Shown here one piece after another: positions 1 to 8,237 of a DNA stretch of 64,000 nt. The position numbers and the translations under genes are program-made. Every line of letters begins with the position of its first letter. Position 1 is the first letter of the stretch. The notes beneath the pieces were generated by a model. The model worked only from the letters and a program-made list of their open reading frames with translations, searched no databases and was not told the DNA's origin. Origin of the DNA: Methylomonas lenta (GTDB taxonomy: Bacteria > Pseudomonadota > Gammaproteobacteria > Methylococcales > Methylomonadaceae); assembly GCF_001644015.1 (NCBI RefSeq), contig NZ_LUUI01000101.1, positions 16,767-80,766 on the forward strand, given 5' to 3'.

Positions 1-2
1 AG

Positions 3-1547
3 ACTAGGTCGCTACTTAAATCCGGACGACAGGATAATGTCTTTTATCAGACTATGTGGAACAAGCTTAATACTACGGGGAAATGGCAGGGCGAGATATG
101 GAACCGGCGTAAAAACGGCGAGGAGTACCTTGAGTATTTGTCCATCAACACGCTCTATAGTGACAAGGGTAAGATCATCCGCCGGGTGGCTACATCCTCC
201 GACATTACTGAAAAAAAACGCACGGCTGAGATTGTTCATAAACAGGCTAACATCGACCCCCTGACTGAGCTGCCCAATCGACGCATGTTTCTGGATCGGT
301 TGCAGCAGGCCATCAGTAAAACGCACCGCGGACATAAAAAATTGGCGCTGATGTTCCTGGATCTGGATCATTTCAAGGACGTCAACGACTCACTGGGTCA
401 CGACATGGGCGATCTTTTACTCAAGGAAGTCACGCAACGCATGCTAAGCTGCATCCGCGAGACCGATACCCTGGCGCGACCGGGCGGCGACGAATTCACG
501 CTGATTATGGGCGAACTGCATGACACCAATAGCATCGAGCGCGTGGCTCAATCCATATTGCAGGCCATGATGGTGCCATTTCAGTTGAAAGGCGAATGCT
601 GCCATGCCTCTGTTAGCATCGGCATAGCCTTGTATCCGGACGACGCCGACAATCTGGAGGAGTTGCTGAAGAAAGCAGACCAGGCCATGTATGCTGCTAA
701 AGATTTGGGTCGCAGCCGTTTCAGCTACTTCACGCCAGCCATGCAGGAAGCCGCAGAAATTCGATTGCGCTTGACCAATGACTTACGCCATGCAATGGAC
801 AATCATCAAATCTGGGTGGCTTATCAACCGATTGTGGATTTGGCTACCGGCGAAATTAGCAAAGCCGAAGCGTTGATACGCTGGCAGCATCCAGCTCGCG
901 GCCTGATAAGCCCCGCTGAATTTATGCCTGTCGCCGAAGATACCGGTCTGATTACCGAGCTTGGCGAATGGGTATTCCATCAGGTGGCCAAGCAAGTGGC
1001 CGATTGGCGCGTCGCTTATTACCCACTGTTTCAAGTCAGCATCAATAAGTCTTCCGCACAATTTCACAACGACGCCGACAAACTGAGCGATTGGTTGGCG
1101 CATTTAGAGGGCCTGGGGCTGCCCGGCGGTTGTATTGCGGTGGAAATTACCGAGGGACTGTTGCTTGACACATCTTCCGTTGTTTCAGAAAAATTGCTGG
1201 CTTTAAAAAGCGCCGGTGTCCAGACCTCGCTTGACAATTTCGGCACCGGCTACTCGGCATTAGCCTATCTGAAAAAATACCACATCGATTTCTTGAAAAT
1301 AGATCGGACCTTTGTTTCCAATCTAACTGCCAACTCCAGCGATATGGCCTTATGCCAAGCCATTATCTTGATAGCGCATACTTTGGGTATGAAGGTCATC
1401 GCCGAAGGGGTGGAGACAGACGAGCAGCGCGACTTGCTGCTGAAAGCCGGCTGCGATTACGGCCAAGGCTATCTGTTTTCGAAGCCGGTGACTGCAGAAG
1501 AGTTCGAGAAATTGATTAACCCCGCCCTTAATAACCGTTCGCCTTGA
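3..1547 (+). CDS. PAS-GGDEF-EAL cyclic-di-GMP protein (5' end outside window)
   Basis: The reading frame is open from base 3, so the N-terminus lies to the left. What remains is the end of a PAS/PAC sensor domain (WQGEIWNRRKNGEEY, then SDITEKK), a GGDEF domain with an intact GGDEF signature (ARPGGDEF, about residue 145 counted from the methionine at base 54), and an EAL domain (KAEALIRW, VEITEG, FGTGYSAL, LKIDRTFV). Such proteins make and/or degrade cyclic di-GMP at or near the membrane in response to a PAS-sensed signal. The usual DDFGTG loop reads LDNFGTG: the second aspartate, which helps bind metal in the EAL active site, is asparagine, so phosphodiesterase activity may be weak. The GGDEF half looks competent. 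The stop codon lies inside a REP-like inverted repeat. Domain assignment is certain; the direction of net activity is not. Confidence 0.93.
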   Translation, partial: TRSLLKSGRQDNVFYQTMWNKLNTTGKWQGEIWNRRKNGEEYLEYLSINTLYSDKGKIIRRVATSSDITEKKRTAEIVHKQANIDPLTELPNRRMFLDRLQQAISKTHRGHKKLALMFLDLDHFKDVNDSLGHDMGDLLLKEVTQRMLSCIRETDTLARPGGDEFTLIMGELHDTNSIERVAQSILQAMMVPFQLKGECCHASVSIGIALYPDDADNLEELLKKADQAMYAAKDLGRSRFSYFTPAMQEAAEIRLRLTNDLRHAMDNHQIWVAYQPIVDLATGEISKAEALIRWQHPARGLISPAEFMPVAEDTGLITELGEWVFHQVAKQVADWRVAYYPLFQVSINKSSAQFHNDADKLSDWLAHLEGLGLPGGCIAVEITEGLLLDTSSVVSEKLLALKSAGVQTSLDNFGTGYSALAYLKKYHIDFLKIDRTFVSNLTANSSDMALCQAIILIAHTLGMKVIAEGVETDEQRDLLLKAGCDYGQGYLFSKPVTAEEFEKLINPALNNRSP

Positions 1548-1597
1548 GCCTGTCGAAGGGTACATTCCATCCGCTTCGACAAACTCAGCCCGAACGG
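1535..1597. repeat. REP-like inverted repeat, possible terminator
   Basis: Arms at 1535-1558 and 1574-1597 are inverted copies matching at 19 of 24 positions, separated by 15 bases. The core 'cttcgacaaactcag' resembles dispersed REP elements common in gammaproteobacteria. It overlaps the stop codon of the GGDEF-EAL gene and could act as a transcription stop, although no T-run follows. Confidence 0.6.
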
Positions 1598-1918
1598 AAT
1601 AGCCGTAATCAATAGGGCAGGGGTGCTATCTGACAAAAGCTGGGCAGTTCAAGTGACTTTTTTATCAGAGCATTTCAAAAGCTTAATCTTATCTATGCCG
1701 CCGCTTGCTTGCCGACAGACTTGATAGTTTAGAGTCATTTTCTGGGTTGAGAATGTAGGCTTATGTTCGACAGCGTACAGACCGGATCGGGTCTTATCCT
1801 TAAAATCAAAAACAGCTTTAAATAGCCGGATTACCAAAGCTGTGGCCGTTTTTCGCACGGTATCAATATTGCCTGACTCGCCACGCTTCCAAACAACACC
1901 ATATTCAAGGAACAAGCT
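1598..1918. other. Intergenic region without a supported gene
   Basis: About 320 bases between the REP-like repeat and the BON gene. Open frames on either strand have no protein-like composition. The BON gene's promoter should lie in the right half, and an 'aaggaa' ribosome binding site sits just before its start. I see no RNA gene. Confidence 0.5.
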
Positions 1919-2539
1919 ATGAAAACCACACCTGATTCTATTCAAAAGTCACTAACTAACCGGATGCTTGCCATTAGTTGTCTGGCCGCGGCACTTGGGC
2001 TAGTAGCCTGTCAACCCGAAGGTTCTGCAGAAAAGGCCGGCCAGAAGATTGATAAAGCCGTCGAAAACGTTGGGCAAAAAGTAGAACAAACGACTGAAAG
2101 CGCGGATAAAAAAATGGATTCAGTTAAGCAGACCGTCGCAGAGCAGGCTGACAAAACTGGCGCCACTATCGATGAATCGAAAGATACGGCTAACAGCGAG
2201 CTGAAAAAAGCCGGAGAAGCTTTCGATAAAGCCATCAACAACACAGGCAAACAATTGGTAGATGCCAAGGAAGCAGTAGTCGATGCTGCCAGCACAACGG
2301 GCGAATTTATTGATGACTCGGCTATCACAACACAAATCAAAGCCTCAATGATAAATGACGAGTTTCTTAAGGCGTCTGTCATTGAGGTGACTACTGTGAA
2401 TGGCGTGGTGACTTTAAAAGGCAGCTTAGACTCCGAGCAACTGGTAGGACGAGCGATAGGCTTGGTGAATAGCCAGCAGGGTGTGAAGTCGGTTCAGAAC
2501 GAGTTGATGGTCAGTGACAGTGTGCCGAGCAAGCAATAA
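1919..2539 (+). CDS. BON-domain lipoprotein with coiled-coil-like N-terminal half
   Basis: The protein has 206 residues. Residues 1-31 form a lipoprotein-type signal (hydrophobic stretch ending LGLVAC). Residues 35-125 are a charged, alanine-rich heptad-like region (GQKIDKAVENVGQKVEQ and similar), and residues 128-200 form a BON domain (DDSAITTQIKASMIND, VNGVVTLKGSL, VKSVQNEL). BON domains bind phospholipid or cell-envelope surfaces, as in OsmY. A second BON protein is encoded at 11050-11364 and has the same 'DDSxITT' opening. An 'aaggaa' site lies 6 bases before the ATG. It probably has an envelope stress-protection role; the precise function is unknown. Confidence 0.85.
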   Translation: MKTTPDSIQKSLTNRMLAISCLAAALGLVACQPEGSAEKAGQKIDKAVENVGQKVEQTTESADKKMDSVKQTVAEQADKTGATIDESKDTANSELKKAGEAFDKAINNTGKQLVDAKEAVVDAASTTGEFIDDSAITTQIKASMINDEFLKASVIEVTTVNGVVTLKGSLDSEQLVGRAIGLVNSQQGVKSVQNELMVSDSVPSKQ

Positions 2540-2568
2540 TGGCCTTGTCGCCCCTAGATTTCTCCGCT

Positions 2569-3291
2569 TCAATCAGTCGTACGCGGCGAGGGGAGAAGTC
2601 GGTCGGATTCGATTTTGACCACTTGGTAACATTCGCAAACACGGGCTTCCAAGCCCGGTCTATCCAGTGCCAGGATTCGTCCCCGACTGTAATGAATCAA
2701 ACCGGCGTCTTGCAGTTTGCCGGCGGCTGCCGTGACACCTTCCCGGCGCACGCCCAGCATATTGGCGATTAATTCCTGCGTCATGGTCAATTCGTTAGTA
2801 GGCAATCGATCCAGACTGAGCAGCAACCAGCGACACAGTTGTTGATCGATTGAATGATGTCGATTGCAGACAGCGGTCTGCGCCATTTGGGTAATCAGCG
2901 CCTGGGTATAACGCAACAGCAGATGATGTATCGTTCCGTGCTGATTGAATGCCTGCACGATTAGCTTGCCGCGCAAGCGATACGCCTGCCCGGCACTTTG
3001 TACCACGGCCCGGTTGGGCATAGTGCCACCGCCCATGAACACCGCCACACCGACAATGCCATCGTTACCGACCACTGCAATTTCCGCCGACGAACCATTT
3101 TCCATCGCATACAACAGCGAGACGATGCAATTAGTTGGGAAATAGACGTGACACAACTCACCGCCCGATTCGTATAGGACTTCGCCAAGCTTCATGTCAA
3201 CCAGCTCAAGATGCGGGAACAGGAGATCGTATGCCTCAGCAGGCATTGCGCGTAGTAATTGGTTCTGGCAGAGATTGTTAAGTTCGGTCAT
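2569..3291 (-). CDS. Crp/Fnr-family transcriptional regulator
   Basis: The 240 residues contain an N-terminal cyclic-nucleotide-binding-type beta barrel (about residues 20-140, with 'GNDGIVGVAVFMGG') and a C-terminal winged helix (about 165-225; recognition region 'QELIANMLGVRREGVTAAAGKLQDAG'). I see no FNR-type N-terminal cysteine cluster, so oxygen sensing through an iron-sulfur cluster is unlikely. This subtype, with 'ANMLGVRREGVT', is common beside stress genes in proteobacteria. It is convergent with the BON gene to its left and divergent from the membrane protein gene at 3629. It may control the surrounding stress island, but that is inferred only from position. Confidence 0.88.
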   Translation of the reverse strand: MTELNNLCQNQLLRAMPAEAYDLLFPHLELVDMKLGEVLYESGGELCHVYFPTNCIVSLLYAMENGSSAEIAVVGNDGIVGVAVFMGGGTMPNRAVVQSAGQAYRLRGKLIVQAFNQHGTIHHLLLRYTQALITQMAQTAVCNRHHSIDQQLCRWLLLSLDRLPTNELTMTQELIANMLGVRREGVTAAAGKLQDAGLIHYSRGRILALDRPGLEARVCECYQVVKIESDRLLPSPRTTD

Positions 3292-3628
3292 AAAAAGGGT
3301 GTTAATCGCGTTTAATTTCCCGATAAAACATTTGCTGCCGCATTGGCGGGATTCTGTTGCCTTTGTCTGGTTGTGTGCAGCGCCTCTAAAGTCAAATAAC
3401 CTTATGTGCGAAATCGATGGGACTGAATCAGATTACGCTGAGTCTAAATGACTTCCGCTTGGTTTGCTAATAAATGTTTGAAATAACCTACATGTTAGAC
3501 AGTCTTCACGGCCATACTGGTAACTCGCTGTAAGCAGTTTTCCCAGTTACCGCGGTTGTTTTGACTGTTTCGGATTTGCGGAAGTCGCCGGACAAACCGA
3601 AAAAAATGAACTCAGAGTACAATCCGCC
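3292..3628. promoter_or_regulatory. Divergent intergenic region (Crp/Fnr gene and membrane protein gene)
   Basis: These 337 bases separate the minus-strand regulator gene from a plus-strand gene, so both promoters should lie here. I see no strong palindromic Crp/Fnr box or RNA gene. Confidence 0.4.
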
Positions 3629-4030
3629 ATGTTAATCAAGAACCTTTGGTTGCTATCGCAACGAATGATGCCATTTCCCAGAGCGAGCAGTAACAGCGCC
3701 TTTATTGTCGGCATATCATTATCGGCGCCGACGTATCTGTTGTACATTTTGAAAGCCAGCGGTCTCAGTGCATATGGTGTTGATAATCCAGAGGTGTTTG
3801 CAGGCATCGTGACTTACGGGTTGCTAACCTTGCTGTTGTTCGTGATTGACATCAGAAGTCTGGCGCCAAAAGCATTGAAAACCTCAATACCTTGGGTCTA
3901 CTTCCCCACCAATCAGGCAGGCTGGAATTATCTGTTCAGGTTATTGGGACGAGTGCTGGTTTGGCTGCTGGGCATTGCCACAGGCGCGGGTCTGCTTGCC
4001 GCGTTGCAATATCTAATGAAGCTCTTCTAA
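3629..4030 (+). CDS. Small membrane protein of unknown function
   Basis: The 133 residues include three likely transmembrane segments: around residues 22-45 (SAFIVGISLSAPTYLLYI), 57-75 (VFAGIVTYGLLTLLLFVID) and 108-130 (VLVWLLGIATGAGLLAALQ). I recognise no family. The ribosome binding site before the ATG is weak, and a second ATG at 3665 could be used. It is convergent with the RlpA-like gene at 4046-4531, and the composition is protein-like throughout. Confidence 0.55.
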   Translation: MLIKNLWLLSQRMMPFPRASSNSAFIVGISLSAPTYLLYILKASGLSAYGVDNPEVFAGIVTYGLLTLLLFVIDIRSLAPKALKTSIPWVYFPTNQAGWNYLFRLLGRVLVWLLGIATGAGLLAALQYLMKLF

Positions 4031-4045
4031 ACGGGGTGGCTGCGA

Positions 4046-4531
4046 TTATTTGGCCGGGGACGGTTTGGCTTTGCGTTTGACGGGGCGCTTTTTGTGCTTG
4101 GCCTTAGTCACAATCTTGACTTGGACTGTGCCGTCTTTTTTCATGTCCAACTTATTAGCCGCCGCACCTGAGAGATCGATGACGCGATTTTCGACATTGG
4201 GACCGCGATCGTTGATGATAACCTCGACTTTTTTGCCGTTTTCAAGGTTGGTCACCGTGGCTTTGGAGCCCATCGGCAAACTGGGGTGGGCGGCGGTCAG
4301 ATCTTTTTGATCAAATGTATCGCCATTGGCGGTTTGCTTGCCTTGCAGGCCGGGCCCATACCACGACGCTTCGCCGACTTCTTTGTGAGTGGGTTCGGGG
4401 GTAGTGCTGGCCGCTTGCTCAGGTTTTTTTTCAACGTGTGTGGACGGGGGCTTTGATTTACAAGCGGACAGCGTCAATAAACTGATCAAGACGGCACAGG
4501 AGATATTTAAAATGCGTGAGTGGGACAACAT
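4046..4531 (-). CDS. RlpA-like septal-ring lipoprotein with double-psi beta-barrel
   Basis: The 161 residues start with a lipoprotein signal (LISLLTLSAC, modified Cys about residue 24), then a proline/lysine-rich linker, then a DPBB domain (about 52-140) with the RlpA hallmarks 'GEASWYGPG', 'GKQTANGD', 'TAAHPSLPMGS' and 'INDRGP', and 'RVIDLSGAAANKL' at the end. RlpA proteins are outer-membrane lipoproteins, some of which cleave denuded peptidoglycan at the septum. This one lacks the SPOR domain of full-length RlpA and has a lysine-rich tail, so it is a short version. Confidence 0.88.
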   Translation of the reverse strand: MLSHSRILNISCAVLISLLTLSACKSKPPSTHVEKKPEQAASTTPEPTHKEVGEASWYGPGLQGKQTANGDTFDQKDLTAAHPSLPMGSKATVTNLENGKKVEVIINDRGPNVENRVIDLSGAAANKLDMKKDGTVQVKIVTKAKHKKRPVKRKAKPSPAK

Positions 4532-4698
4532 GGAGTGGGTCTATTGTATTTTGTGTGATGCATCAGATATCTCCTGGAAGAGGGCATTTGTAATCGTTAG
4601 CTATAGGTCTAGCTAGGTTAAAAATTACAGGAATAGTAACTCGGTGTCGGTGCGGTAGCGCACCATGGCGATAATGGATAACCGAGATGGATTTATCC
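4532..4698. other. Intergenic region between two minus-strand genes
   Basis: This short spacer holds the promoter and leader of the RlpA-like gene. I see no further gene or obvious hairpin. Confidence 0.35.
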
Positions 4699-5262
4699 CT
4701 ACTCGGCCAGTTTGTTGTGGCTGATATCGGTGAAGGCTACCCGTAGCACAGAGCGCGAATTCGCCAATTCCCGACGTAGGCAGTCGAGATGGGCATAAAA
4801 CATAGCCCCATCGCCACGCTGCATTTGTATGCAGAATGTTTGTTTCTCTGGGGTAGCAGATGACATCATTTTTCGGAACAAGCGATACCAATTGTCGCTA
4901 TCCTGAGGGGCGATATGCTTGGAGAAACGACTATAGGTTAACTTGCTGCGATCGACGCCCAGTAAGGTGGTCCCTGCCAGGTTGATTTCGCTGATGTTAT
5001 CGTCCTGATCAATGCTGATATAGCCGACCGGAGCGAATTCATACAGATCCGTATAACGTTCCAGTGCTTCTTCCAAGGCGATATGAGTGTTTCGTAACTC
5101 CTCATTCTGCATTTCCAGCTCGACCTTGTGAACCAGAAGTTCATGCAGCAGCACTTCGGTATGCTTGGCTGTCGTCTCTTGCGGGGATAAACTGGCAACC
5201 AGCGCTTCTGCCTGTGCCCTCAGTGACTGTCGACGTTCAATGCCGTCCCATTTTTTCTTCAT
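4699..5262 (-). CDS. Stand-alone PAS-domain protein
   Basis: The 187 residues comprise an N-terminal coiled-coil region (about 10-70: 'LLHELLVHKVELEMQNEELRN') and one PAS domain (about 71-185: 'YTDLYEFAPVGYISID', ending 'FTDISHNKLAE'). In most relatives this block is followed by a histidine kinase or GGDEF domain. Here a stop codon comes right after the PAS/PAC end. It is either a genuine short sensor or partner protein, or the 5' remnant of a longer sensor gene. No output domain follows in the next 150 bases in any frame I checked. Confidence 0.7.
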   Translation of the reverse strand: MKKKWDGIERRQSLRAQAEALVASLSPQETTAKHTEVLLHELLVHKVELEMQNEELRNTHIALEEALERYTDLYEFAPVGYISIDQDDNISEINLAGTTLLGVDRSKLTYSRFSKHIAPQDSDNWYRLFRKMMSSATPEKQTFCIQMQRGDGAMFYAHLDCLRRELANSRSVLRVAFTDISHNKLAE

Positions 5263-5647
5263 AGTTTAGTTTCTCCAGATCGACGAGTCGCCGATATTTG
5301 CTGTCGTTTAGTCAATGACGGATCAGTGTTATTGCCCAAAAATGACCAATCCTAAACTCTATCGCGATCAGTCCGTCGCGTATGTGCGCTAGCGAACTGT
5401 GTTGGCTTATCGAAAGGTATTTAATTATCCCTGATGTTTATCAGAACCGCTTATTTTTCAATCGAAGAAACTGAGTTTCATATGTTTAGAAAATGATAGG
5501 CGGCGCATACACTAGTAACAGGTTCATGTGTATTCAATGACAACGATTAATCGCCACACGCTAGGCGACCAACATTACAGATTGTTTAAAGCCTAAACAG
5601 AGCAAATTTTTCACCTTTAGATTGCGGGCTAACCCGCGGGAGGTCTT
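5263..5647. promoter_or_regulatory. Divergent intergenic region upstream of PAS and lipoprotein genes
   Basis: These 385 bases lie between a minus-strand and a plus-strand gene. A strong 'gggaggt' ribosome binding site stands just before the lipoprotein ATG at 5648. No RNA gene or repeat was recognised. Confidence 0.4.
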
Positions 5648-6040
5648 ATGAAACCAATGACATTACATTTCAAACAGCGTTGTCTGACGTTTTCTCTAAT
5701 CCTGATATTGTCGGGTTGTTCCACTGCTTTGGTCAAAGACGACACGGAGCAATCCAGCGCTGGGACGTCTCATTGTTCCGGCTCGGAGTGGGTAGATGAC
5801 TCCACAATTGCCGTGGTGCCGATTCCGGTGGTGGCGCTGTTAATGCCTCACGCCGATCTTAACGACATTAAGGCCGATGATTACCTCAAACGTTGCGGGG
5901 ATAGCTCCAAGCTGATCAACCGAGAAGTTGTTATTGGACACGGTGCCTGTGTGCCGGCCGTGTTGACGCGGGTTTTGACACTAGGAATCTGGCAATGGTG
6001 TCCGGCAACCGTGTCCTGGGACGCTGATGTGCGCCCTTGA
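5648..6040 (+). CDS. Putative outer-membrane lipoprotein, unknown function
   Basis: The 130 residues have a lipoprotein signal (residues 1-24, lipobox ILSGC). The mature part is rich in cysteine (HCSG, RCGD, GACVP, QWCP), which suggests disulfides in the periplasm. A short hydrophobic run (IAVVPIPVVALLMP) follows the N-terminal region, and the C-terminus reads 'LGIWQWCPATVSWDADV'. I recognise no family by name. The ribosome binding site and signal sequence make the start secure. Confidence 0.65.
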   Translation: MKPMTLHFKQRCLTFSLILILSGCSTALVKDDTEQSSAGTSHCSGSEWVDDSTIAVVPIPVVALLMPHADLNDIKADDYLKRCGDSSKLINREVVIGHGACVPAVLTRVLTLGIWQWCPATVSWDADVRP

Positions 6041-6209
6041 TTATTAAATGCTAGTGCGTGCTGGCGAGCTAATTTCCTTGCTGCCACGGCTGGGTGGTTT
6101 TCCCCTGGGTTACAACATTCATCCTTGTTGTGCGTTAGCGAACCGACAGAAAGTCCAGTTCCAGTAATCTGAACCGTTGCTGACTGTATGCAAGCGAGGA
6201 GTTATGTTT

Positions 6210-6623
6210 ATGAAAATAAGATTTATTATTCCCTGGGCAATGTTAAGTTTTTTGGTGTTTGCCAAAGATCCTCTGATCAAGCTGCAAACCCAAGGTGAAA
6301 TTAGCTTCGTCAGTGGCGGGGTTGGGGGCGATGAGCGAGATGCAATGCATGCCATTCGTAGCGATTATAACTTGAATCTATTGTTTTCTGAAGCTGGCAG
6401 CGGAGAGTATCTCAGCGATATCAAAGTTTGTATCAAGGATGCTGGCGGCAATAACTTGCTAGAAACGATAGCTGATGGCCCTATGTTTTATACCAAGCTT
6501 AAGCCGGGGCGTTACACCGTGAGCGTGGATCTAGACGGCAACACCATCGATAAAACCGTAAATGTTGGCAACCAACAAAGCGTATCGCATTCGTTCACCT
6601 GGCCGAAACAGCAGGGAAACTAA
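6210..6623 (+). CDS. Secreted carboxypeptidase-regulatory-like protein
   Basis: I place the start at the ATG at 6210, because 'gaggag' lies 9 bases before it; an in-frame ATG at 6204 is too close. The 137 residues begin with a signal-like segment (FIIPWAMLSFLVFA). The mature part ends in a small beta-sandwich-like domain ('KPGRYTVSVDLDGNTIDKTVNVG') of the kind found in carboxypeptidase regulatory and SpaA-like folds. Proteins of this type are periplasmic and often uncharacterised. It sits between a lipoprotein gene and the CsbD gene on the same strand. Confidence 0.6.
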   Translation: MKIRFIIPWAMLSFLVFAKDPLIKLQTQGEISFVSGGVGGDERDAMHAIRSDYNLNLLFSEAGSGEYLSDIKVCIKDAGGNNLLETIADGPMFYTKLKPGRYTVSVDLDGNTIDKTVNVGNQQSVSHSFTWPKQQGN

Positions 6624-6645
6624 GCTTATCCGCGTTGGCCAAAAA

Positions 6646-6723
6646 ATGATTTTTATCGGGGTCTTAGTGACAATAGGCACTCTGTTGATTTTGTTTACCA
6701 TGCGTTATTGGATTCTGAAATGA
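6646..6723 (+). CDS. Possible 25-residue membrane peptide
   Basis: A short frame (ATG at 6646, TGA at 6721) encodes one hydrophobic helix followed by a basic end (LLILFTMRYWILK). The neighbourhood is rich in tiny membrane proteins, which makes it plausible. However, no clear ribosome binding site precedes it and the length is too small to judge by composition. Confidence 0.22.
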   Translation: MIFIGVLVTIGTLLILFTMRYWILK

Positions 6724-6908
6724 GTCGGCTTTTCTCCAGTCATTTGATTTTTGGGGAAAAGTCTGTGAATTTAGCTTTTAAGCTATGTGCGCTGCCGTAC
6801 CGACCTAATGCAATTTTGCAGGTATCCTTTCAATTGAGCGATCGGAAACATTATTCCTCGCTTTGGGCATGGCTAATCTGGTCATGGCTAACACACCAGG
6901 AGATACTC

Positions 6909-7082
6909 ATGAACAAAGATCAAGTGAAAGGCCGTGTTGAAGAAGTCAAAGGAAAAGTCAAGGAAGCCGCCGGCGTAATACTGGATGACAAAGGGATGGA
7001 GATCGAAGGCAATATCCAGAAGAACGTCGGTAAAGTCCAATCGGGTTTGGGTGATCTCAAGCACGATATTGAAAAAGAATAA
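6909..7082 (+). CDS. CsbD-family stress protein
   Basis: The 57 residues match the CsbD family: 'MNKDQVKGRVEEVKGKVKE' at the start, glycine/lysine-rich, predicted helical hairpin. CsbD proteins are small general-stress proteins of unknown mechanism, induced by sigma-B in Bacillus and in stationary phase or stress in proteobacteria. The ATG at 6909 follows 'aggagatactc'. The same frame is open upstream of this ATG but that part has no CsbD similarity. It belongs to a series of small stress genes up to 8176. Confidence 0.88.
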   Translation: MNKDQVKGRVEEVKGKVKEAAGVILDDKGMEIEGNIQKNVGKVQSGLGDLKHDIEKE

Positions 7083-7177
7083 TTAAATCTAGCATTGCTG
7101 AGCCGTGCAGTTAAGTCTAAAAACTATCTCCGCACGGTCGTAATGAGGATCTGTTAAAAATTTTAGAGGAAATACAC

Positions 7178-7495
7178 ATGAAACTGACCAATATGAAACT
7201 CACCGGCTTATGCGCTGGTATCGTTTTAACCTTCTGCTCTTTTGGTGTATATGCGGCGGAAAGCCACATGGCAGAATCCCTGAAACATGCGGAGGCTGCG
7301 GCCAAAGCCACCGATGCAAAAGCTATAGCAGAGCATGCTGAGATAGCGAAAGGCCATGTAAGCATTGCTGAAGAACATTTGAAAGCCGGTGCCAAGAATC
7401 TGGATGATGCCATTGAACATGGCAAACAGGGACACGCTGACTTGGCGAAAAAATCCGCCGAAGCAGCAGTCACCCATCTTAAAGCTGCCCAATAA
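7178..7495 (+). CDS. Small metal-binding protein SmbP-like
   Basis: The 105 residues have a signal peptide (about 1-27, ending VYAAE) and then a repeated helical pattern with many regularly spaced histidines (HMAESLKHAEAAAK, HAEIAKGHVSIAEEHLKAG, HGKQGHADLAKK). This matches the SmbP family first described in Nitrosomonas, periplasmic four-helix proteins that bind copper and other divalent metals. Copper handling is a reasonable inferred role. 'agagga' precedes the start. Confidence 0.82.
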   Translation: MKLTNMKLTGLCAGIVLTFCSFGVYAAESHMAESLKHAEAAAKATDAKAIAEHAEIAKGHVSIAEEHLKAGAKNLDDAIEHGKQGHADLAKKSAEAAVTHLKAAQ

Positions 7496-7675
7496 TATAC
7501 CTTCGCTAATGTAATCGGCACGGGGCGAATAGCCCCTGCTATTAGTTTTGTTACTGAAGATGAACATCAAACTTACCGCTCATGATCGAACTGGCTATGA
7601 CCTTCGGCATGACTTCATTGGTTAATTTTCGGTTTGCATCGTCATCATTTGACGACCCTGTTTGGAGAAACACTC

Positions 7676-7825
7676 ATGCTTGAAACAATTGCAATCCTCC
7701 TGATTATTGGTTGGGTGCTTGGTTTGGTCTCGTCGTACACACTGGGCGGATTTATTCACATTCTGTTGGTTATAGCGGTCGTTGTGATCGTGCTTCGTGT
7801 CATTCAAGGCCGACGGCCGCTTTAA
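7676..7825 (+). CDS. lmo0937-family small membrane protein
   Basis: The 49 residues (MLETIAILLIIGWVLGLVSS at the start) contain two hydrophobic helices joined by 'YTLGGFIH' and end in a basic tail (RVIQGRRPL). This pattern is typical of lmo0937-family proteins, whose function is unknown and which often accompany CsbD, BON and YqjD genes. 'ggagaaacactc' precedes the ATG at 7676. Confidence 0.8.
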   Translation: MLETIAILLIIGWVLGLVSSYTLGGFIHILLVIAVVVIVLRVIQGRRPL

Positions 7826-7954
7826 AAGAGCGAAATGTGCTCATACAATGCGCTGGCCCGCTGTGGTCCGCACGTCAGGTAGCCTGTAGATCCATATCAA
7901 AAGTATTGGTGGTTTACAGGCTTGCCATTATTCTGAATGGATAGGAGATATGCG

Positions 7955-8176
7955 ATGAGCGTAATCAAAATCATGGCGATTTTGTTGATCATAGGTGGCT
8001 TATTGGGCTTGGTGTATGGTCAATTCAGCTACACAAGAGAAACTCAGGAAGCCAAGTTAGGCCCATTGGAGTTGTCGGTTAAAGACACCAAAACGGTCAA
8101 TGTACCTGTTTGGGCGGGTGTGATGTCAATAGTCGCCGGCGGTGGATTGCTGCTTTTTGCGAGTAAAAAAGGCTAG
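7955..8176 (+). CDS. Small two-helix membrane protein (DUF3185-like)
   Basis: The 73 residues from the ATG at 7955 ('taggagatatgcg' upstream) have a first hydrophobic helix (IKIMAILLIIGGLLGLVYG), a polar periplasmic loop (YTRETQEAKLGPLELSVKD) and a second helix (WAGVMSIVAGGGLLLF) ending in 'ASKKG'. The layout fits DUF3185-type proteins of unknown function. An in-frame ATG at 7937 would add six residues. It continues the stress-gene series. Confidence 0.65.
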   Translation: MSVIKIMAILLIIGGLLGLVYGQFSYTRETQEAKLGPLELSVKDTKTVNVPVWAGVMSIVAGGGLLLFASKKG

Positions 8177-8237
8177 TAGCCAACCTTTTCACAGCATTAC
8201 CACAAGACGCTGCCGTAGTCGTCATTAGGAACCCAGC